This document shows, one piece after another, positions 59,735 to 64,000 of a DNA stretch of 64,000 nt. The notes under the pieces were generated by a model. The model did not search any database. It was not told the origin of the DNA and saw only the letters and a program-made list of their open reading frames with translations. Position numbers and translations under genes: made by a program. Where the stretch lies: contig NZ_MDSS02000011.1 in NCBI RefSeq assembly GCF_001758425.2, positions 24,724 to 88,723 of the forward strand, read 5' to 3'. The stretch is from Nesterenkonia sp. PF2B19 (GTDB lineage: Bacteria > Actinomycetota > Actinomycetes > Actinomycetales > Micrococcaceae). Positions within the stretch are counted from its first letter, which is position 1; every line of letters begins with the position of its first letter.

Positions 59735-59811
59735 GGTGGGCGTAGCTCAGCTGGTAGAGCATCGCGTTGTGGTCGCGAGGGTCGCGGGTTCAAGCCCCGT
59801 CGCTCACCCCA
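59735..59811 (+). tRNA. tRNA-His (anticodon GTG)
   Basis: Acceptor GTGGGCG (59736-59742) pairs with CGCTCAC (59801-59807). G at 59735 is the extra G-1 of tRNA-His, facing C at 59808. The anticodon GTG is at 59769-59771, the T-arm reads GGGTTCAAGCCCC, and CCA is encoded. All arms are normal. Confidence 0.97.
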
Positions 59812-59817
59812 TGTCAC

Positions 59818-59870
59818 ACGAGGTGTGAACTGCGAAGGAAGAACGCATTCCTCCGCAGTTCACACCTCGT
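59818..59870 (+). terminator. Long hairpin after tRNA-His
   Basis: ACGAGGTGTGAACTGCG (59818-59834) pairs perfectly with CGCAGTTCACACCTCGT (59854-59870). The stem continues after one mismatch with AGGAA and TTCCT around loop GAACGCA. Likely terminator of the tRNA transcript. The 270 bases between it and the next gene hold no further gene. Confidence 0.75.
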
Positions 59871-60139
59871 CGTCGTTTCGGGACCTTCTTTCCTGAAGGA
59901 CCGCCCCGCGTTCACCGGACTCCAGTCGCCGGTCGCCGGTCGCTCCAGGGCATCCTCACCGGACATCCTGTAGATTTCATCGTTGTACATGTCGCGCCTG
60001 CGCCGTGCCGACTCCCACGCCACACGTGGACCATGGACCCGGGCCCCGTGGGGTCTGCCTCGCCTGTCGAGGCAGTGCGGGACCACGCCGCCGACGGCAG
60101 GACGACCACGCCAGAGAGTACAGCGGGAGGGCACAGCAC

Positions 60140-61459
60140 ATGAGCGCAGGGCAAGAGGCCGCAGCGGGCCACGACCAGGACGGTCCCAGCACTTCACAGA
60201 AAGCATCGGCGGAGCACAACTGGGCCGGAAACCTGACGTACCAAGCCTCTGAGGTGGCGCATCCGCGATCTGTCGACGAGCTCCATGAGGCGATGACCCG
60301 GCCTGGACGCAAGCGCCTGCTGGGCTCGCGCCACAGCTTCAACACCATCGCCGACACCACCGGGACCCTCATCTGCCTCGACCAGATGCCCGCCGTGCTC
60401 GAGGTCCACGAGGACTCCGTCACCGTCGCCGGTGGGATGCGCTACGGGGACCTCGCCCCCGCCCTGCATCAGCAGGGCTTCGGGCTGAACAACCTGGCAT
60501 CTCTGCCACACATCTCCGTGGCCGGTGCCGTGGCCACCGGCACCCACGGGTCCGGCGACCGGGTGGGCACTCTGTCCTCCGCCGTGCGATCCCTGGAGAT
60601 CATGGCCCCGGACGGGTCCGTGCATACACTGCGGCGCGGCGAGCCGGACTTCGACGGCGCCGTGGTGAATCTGGGCGCACTCGGTGCGGTCATCACCGTG
60701 GAGCTGGATGTCGAGCCGACCTACGAGGTGGCCCAGACCGTATTCGAAGCACCCCGGTGGGACGCAGTGATGGAGAACCTGGACGCCGTCACCGGCCTCG
60801 GGCGCAGCGTGAGCATCTTCACCACGTGGAGCCGCACCGACGTCGCGGACCAGATGTGGGTCAAGGCTCCCGTCCCTGCCCAGGTGGACCAGGCAGAGAC
60901 CGATGCGCTCGTCGAGCTGCTCGACGCCCGCGTCGCCGACGGGAAGCGCCATCCGCTGCCGGGAGTCTCGGCGGCGTCCTGCTCGGAACAGGGCGGACTG
61001 CCCGGGCCGTGGTACGACCGCCTCCCCCACTTCCAGCTGGAGTTCACACCGTCAGCAGGTGCCGAGCTGCAGAGCGAGTACCTGGTGCCCCGCCAGGACG
61101 CCGTCGAGGCATTCGAGGCGGTCCGCGGACTCGCCGACCGTATCCGACCGCTTCTGCAGGCCAATGAGATACGCACGATGCGCGGCGACGACCTGTGGTT
61201 GAGCCCCGCTTTCGCCGGTGACACCGTGGGGTTCCATTTCACCTGGCACCCCGACCAGAAAGGTGTGACAGCTCTGCTGCCAGCCCTGGAGGAAGCGTTG
61301 CCGGCCTCTGCCCGGCCGCACTGGGGCAAGCTGTTCGCTCTGGACGCCACCGCCCTGCGAGCCCGTTTCCCCCGGTGGGACGACTTCGCGCGGCTACGCC
61401 GACACTTCGACCCGGACGGGCGGCTCAGAAACGACTTTCTCGCTTCGGTAGGCCTCTGA
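60140..61459 (+). CDS. FAD-linked alditol (xylitol) oxidase-like protein
   Basis: A 439-residue flavoenzyme of the vanillyl-alcohol-oxidase fold. The FAD domain has LLGSRHSFNTIADTTGTLIC, in which the His is the site of covalent FAD attachment in alditol oxidases. SLPHISVAGAVATGTHGSGD is the pyrophosphate loop. C-terminal ALO-like part: YDRLPHFQLEFTPSAGAELQ, RTMRGDDLWLSPAFAGDTVG and HFDPDGRLRNDFLASVGL. Oxidises polyols to aldoses, making H2O2. Start ATG 60140 after GGGAGGGC; the upstream open frame is not protein-like. Stands alone. Confidence 0.9.
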   Translation: MSAGQEAAAGHDQDGPSTSQKASAEHNWAGNLTYQASEVAHPRSVDELHEAMTRPGRKRLLGSRHSFNTIADTTGTLICLDQMPAVLEVHEDSVTVAGGMRYGDLAPALHQQGFGLNNLASLPHISVAGAVATGTHGSGDRVGTLSSAVRSLEIMAPDGSVHTLRRGEPDFDGAVVNLGALGAVITVELDVEPTYEVAQTVFEAPRWDAVMENLDAVTGLGRSVSIFTTWSRTDVADQMWVKAPVPAQVDQAETDALVELLDARVADGKRHPLPGVSAASCSEQGGLPGPWYDRLPHFQLEFTPSAGAELQSEYLVPRQDAVEAFEAVRGLADRIRPLLQANEIRTMRGDDLWLSPAFAGDTVGFHFTWHPDQKGVTALLPALEEALPASARPHWGKLFALDATALRARFPRWDDFARLRRHFDPDGRLRNDFLASVGL

Positions 61460-61547
61460 CCTGGGCCGATGAATGCCTGGCTGCACCGGAGGACAGCCGC
61501 CGACACCACTCACATGTTTTTCACAGCAAGTCAGATCACGAGACGAT

Positions 61548-61588
61548 AACGAGCCCGGATCCGCGTCATGGCGCGGATCGTCCTCGTT
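61548..61588 (+). terminator. Terminator after the alditol oxidase-like gene
   Basis: AACGAG (61548-61553) and CTCGTT (61583-61588) enclose a second stem GATCCGC/GCGGATC; followed by TTC. Acts as a rho-independent-like terminator about 90 bp after the stop codon. Confidence 0.65.
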
Positions 61589-61589
61589 T

Positions 61590-61851
61590 CACTGCGTGTC
61601 GGCCGGGTTGACGCAATCGTTCTGAGACCTTTTACTGGGTGGCGGACATCTTCCGTGATGTTGACGTGATCTGGACGTACCGGATCGGCGACGTCGGCGT
61701 CACGGAAGCGCAGGGGCCGACAGACTCCCCGTCACCGTCCGTTCAGTCGGCCCTGTGTACGTGATCGCGATTCGACGTGAAAGAAGCTGGACGGTGACAT
61801 GACGACGGCCCGGGAGGGTCCGAGTGTCGGGGACTTCGGAGCTACTGCCTT
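61590..61851. other. Leader region upstream of rpf
   Basis: About 260 bp without a gene. Short complementary blocks (for example CGGCGACGTCGGCG, GGGCCGAC with GTCGGCCC) could fold into a leader. Rpf genes of some actinobacteria carry c-di-AMP riboswitches, but I could not match that consensus here. Confidence 0.4.
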
Positions 61852-62642
61852 ATGCAGACCACCAAGACTTTCAAGAAGATCGTGGGCGGCGGCCTGGCTG
61901 CTGCCACCCTCGCCGGCGTCGGCGTCGCTGCGGCGGCCCCCGCCGCCAACGCCTCGGGCGTCTGGGACCAGCTGGCCCAGTGCGAGTCCGGCGGCAACTG
62001 GTCCATCAACACCGGAAACGGCTACTACGGCGGCCTGCAGTTCTCCCTGCAGTCCTGGCAGGCAGTGGGCGGCTCCGGCTACCCGCACCAGGCCTCCAAG
62101 CAGGAGCAGATCCACCGGGCCGAGAAGCTCCAGGCCATCCAGGGCTGGGGCGCGTGGCCCGCCTGCACCGCCAGCCTCGGCATCTCCGGCAACCCGGGCA
62201 CCTCCACCTCCTCCGACGCGGGCAGCGACGAGGCCCCGGCCGAGGAGACTCAGCAGGAGGCCCCGCAGCAGGAGGAGGCCCCGGCTGAGGAGACTCAGCA
62301 GGAGGCCCCGCAGCAGGAGGAGGCCCCGGCTGAGGAGACTCAGCAGGAGGCCCCGCAGCAGGAGGAGGCTCCGGCTCAGGAGACTCAGCAGGAGGCCCCG
62401 CAGCAGGAAGAGGCTCCGGCTCAGGAGGAGGCTCCGGCCCCGTCCTCCCCGTCTGCCCAGCCGAACACCGAGGTTGAGGTCTCCGACGAGACCTACACGA
62501 TCGAGGCGGGCGACTCGCTGTCCTCCATCGCCGACGCCTGGGCATCGACGACTGGCAGGACCTGTGGGGCGCCAACGTCGACGGCATCGACGACCCGAAC
62601 CTGATCTTCGTCGGCCAGGAGCTCAAGCTCCCGGTCTTCTGA
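61852..62642 (+). pseudogene. rpf: Resuscitation-promoting factor (Rpf) with LysM, frameshifted in LysM
   Basis: Secreted muralytic growth factor. Signal peptide to about residue 34 (AAAAPAANASG). Rpf transglycosylase-like domain 36-110: GVWDQLAQCESGGNWSINTG with catalytic Glu, YYGGLQFSLQSWQAVGGSGY. Then a 45-bp-repeat linker rich in Glu, Gln, Pro and Ala, and a LysM start YTIEAGDSLSSIADAW. There one G is missing (62540-62542); the other frame goes on GIDDWQDLWGANVDGIDDPN and GQELKLPVF to TGA 62640. As given, the protein loses most of LysM. A sequencing error would explain it. Confidence 0.9.
62230..62409 (+). repeat. Four 45-bp tandem repeats in the rpf linker
   Basis: Each unit encodes EAPAEETQQEAPQQE (the last has Gln for Glu at position 5); a partial fifth follows. 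Near-identical at DNA level, so copy number is likely to vary between strains and assemblies. Confidence 0.9.
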
Positions 62643-62700
62643 TCAGCTCTCTGATCCCCCAGGACAGCGGTTCATCCCGCTGATCCGCCGCTGCCGCAGC

Positions 62701-62747
62701 TGAAGGCGGCTCCCCGTAGGCTCCTGACCTGTGGGGAGCCGCCTTCA
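62701..62747. terminator. Two-way terminator between rpf and comEC
   Basis: TGAAGGCGGCTCCCC (62701-62715) pairs perfectly with GGGGAGCCGCCTTCA (62733-62747), loop of 17 bases. It lies between convergent genes and has TTCA/TGAA edges that give short T-runs on both strands. Confidence 0.85.
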
Positions 62748-62830
62748 GTGTGTGTCGGGGACGAATGGCTCAGTCGAGGGCGGTCAGGGCAGCACAGCTC
62801 AGGGCAGGGCTCCATGGCTCGGTACGAGCA

Positions 62831-64000
62831 TCACCAGCGCGCCGCCAACGCGTCAGCATGCAGGGCTCCCCCACGCAGGGTCAGCACCACACCGCCGTGC
62901 AGATCCGTCCGATACACGGCGGCACCCTCAGTCCGGAGAGCCTGCAGGATCGACGGAGCCGGATGCCCGTAGGTGTTGTCCTGTCCCACGCCGATCAGGG
63001 CGACACGGGGACTGGTGTGCTCGATGGTCTCGGTGCCGCCGTTGGCGGCTCCATGATGCGCAACCTTGATGACGTCCACATGCTCCGGCATCGCTCCGGT
63101 GAGCACCGCCAGCCGTGCGGCGTCCTCCTCGAGGTCCCCGGTCGCCAGCAGGCGCAGCGGATCCTGCGAGCCGCCCGGCGCCTGAGGCTCCGCGTGGGGG
63201 TCCTGCAGCTCGAACAGCACGACGAGCGAGTTGTCGTTCGGCTCCGGATGGTGCTGATGGGCCAACCACACCTGCCACTGCACCTCTGCGACATCGTCCG
63301 CTCCCCCGCTGTGTCCGACGACGCCCTGCTCGGCCCGCCGCACGGGCACCTCACCGAGCGCCTCGGCAAGCTCAGACTCGTGATGAGGGGCCCAGTCGGC
63401 CGTGCCGCCGTGGAGTACCTCGCCGACGTCCCGTCCTCGCACCACTCCGGGGACCCCTCCGTAGTGATCTCGATGCTCATGAGTGACGAACAGCATGTCC
63501 ACGGTGCCCACACCGAGACTACTCAGGCATCTATCGGCGGCCTCCGGGTCCTCCCCCGCATCCACGACGGCGGCGGCAGTCGGCCCGGTGCGCACCACGA
63601 GCATGTCGCCCTGCCCGACATCGCACATCGCCGCCGTCCAGTCCTCAGGAGGGGCGGTGAGGCCTTCCAGGGGCGCCGGGAGCACCATGGCGGCCAAGGA
63701 TCCCAGCAGGGCGGCAGACAGCCACACAAGGGCTCCTGTGCGTCGCAATGCTGCCACCCCTCCCCGGGAGGCATCTCCGACGCGCCCTCCGTCCTGCGCA
63801 CTGCCGGCACCACCGGCACCGCCCGCCTCGCGCCCTCCTGCCATGAGCCGCCGGGCCAGCAGGAGCACCGTCACCACGTACAGACACACCAGGACCGTCC
63901 CGGTGAGTCCCTCCGGCCACGCAGCCAGGGCACGCGGCAGGCCCGCCGCCGTCCGGCCGATCCACCCGATGGCGGCCGCCGGAAGGGCGCACAGGCCCAG
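62831..64000 (-). CDS. comEC: ComEC/Rec2-type DNA uptake protein, C-terminal part
   Basis: The frame runs from the right window edge to TGA at 62831. It begins with hydrophobic segments (the end of the competence membrane domain) and a Gly/Ala-rich loop. A metallo-beta-lactamase domain follows: MCDVGQGDMLVVRTGPTAAA, VTHEHRDHYGGVPG (metal-binding HxHxDH), LATGDLEEDAARLA and VIKVAHHGAANGG. ComEC forms the membrane channel for transforming DNA; the lactamase-like domain may be a nuclease. The N-terminal OB-fold and most of the channel lie outside the window. Confidence 0.93.
   Translation of the reverse strand: MGLCALPAAAIGWIGRTAAGLPRALAAWPEGLTGTVLVCLYVVTVLLLARRLMAGGREAGGAGGAGSAQDGGRVGDASRGGVAALRRTGALVWLSAALLGSLAAMVLPAPLEGLTAPPEDWTAAMCDVGQGDMLVVRTGPTAAAVVDAGEDPEAADRCLSSLGVGTVDMLFVTHEHRDHYGGVPGVVRGRDVGEVLHGGTADWAPHHESELAEALGEVPVRRAEQGVVGHSGGADDVAEVQWQVWLAHQHHPEPNDNSLVVLFELQDPHAEPQAPGGSQDPLRLLATGDLEEDAARLAVLTGAMPEHVDVIKVAHHGAANGGTETIEHTSPRVALIGVGQDNTYGHPAPSILQALRTEGAAVYRTDLHGGVVLTLRGGALHADALAARW

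Noticed and set aside
61590..61851. c-di-AMP riboswitch upstream of rpf
   Set aside because: Plausible from known actinobacterial rpf genes, but I could not line up the conserved sequence blocks.
62230..62409. Regular repeats suggesting a CRISPR array
   Set aside because: Units are contiguous, encode a protein linker in frame within rpf, and have no spacers.

Overview
The window is high-GC chromosomal DNA from an actinobacterium, most likely a member of the Micrococcales (Micrococcaceae-like). This rests on two MptB-type lipomannan mannosyltransferases, a secreted resuscitation-promoting factor with a LysM domain, oligoribonuclease beside tRNA-His, and the overall codon bias. The genus cannot be fixed from the sequence alone.

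Layout. (1) 1-8.0 kb is core chromosome: thiD with a TPP riboswitch (cut by the window edge), chromate transporter chrA, a NarL/LuxR two-component pair, a small membrane protein, an SGNH hydrolase, a VanZ-RDD membrane protein and a membrane-anchored unknown. (2) 8.03-52.27 kb is one integrative element of about 44.2 kb, inserted in the 3' end of an AEC-family transporter gene. The native gene tail is stranded at 7.93-8.04 kb, and the element supplies a replacement tail at 52.17-52.26 kb next to its tyrosine integrase. The two junctions share a 25-bp segment with one mismatch, and the rebuilt attP is a perfect 14-3-14 inverted repeat. (3) 52.2-64 kb is core chromosome again: AEC transporter, SRAP peptidase, a lipomannan glycosyltransferase operon (GT87 and two MptB), orn, tRNA-His, an alditol-oxidase-like flavoenzyme, rpf and comEC (cut by the edge).

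Inside the element, from left to right: repeat-rich left end; mercury module (merR, merA, broken merB); AlpA-like HTH gene and a 29-bp perfect hairpin; IS3 copy; a 13-20.7 kb cassette of small redox and detoxification enzymes, each beside its own regulator (SDR/XRE, Atu4866-domain protein, HxlR/RidA, CGNR/hydrolase/DUF4260, XRE/SDR/flavin reductase); a second IS3 with a nonsense mutation; an Abi_2 (AbiF-like) HEPN defence gene preceded by its own promoter and a structured RNA; WYL regulator and VOC protein; a stand-alone PheS-like ligase with a structured leader, bracketed by two dead IS481 elements; a TetR-oxidoreductase-MFS-CueP-acetolactate synthase operon; a copper-resistance operon (DHA2 transporter, copZ, secreted His-rich protein, copA, YHS-like protein, YdhK lipoprotein, copB, csoR) with a CsoR-type operator; an ArsR regulator and frameshifted MFS transporter; a SemiSWEET-like protein; a type IV coupling protein; a third IS3; and the integrase. 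No relaxase or VirB4-like gene is visible, so the element looks like a decayed conjugative or mobilizable element that has become a metal-resistance island.

Several genes inside and outside the element carry single-base indels in G/C-rich runs (alpha/beta hydrolase, MFS, second MptB, rpf, IS481). These may be real pseudogenes or assembly errors. The most novel leads are the PheS-like ligase with its SD-sequestering leader, the Abi_2/RNA pair, and the att-site architecture.
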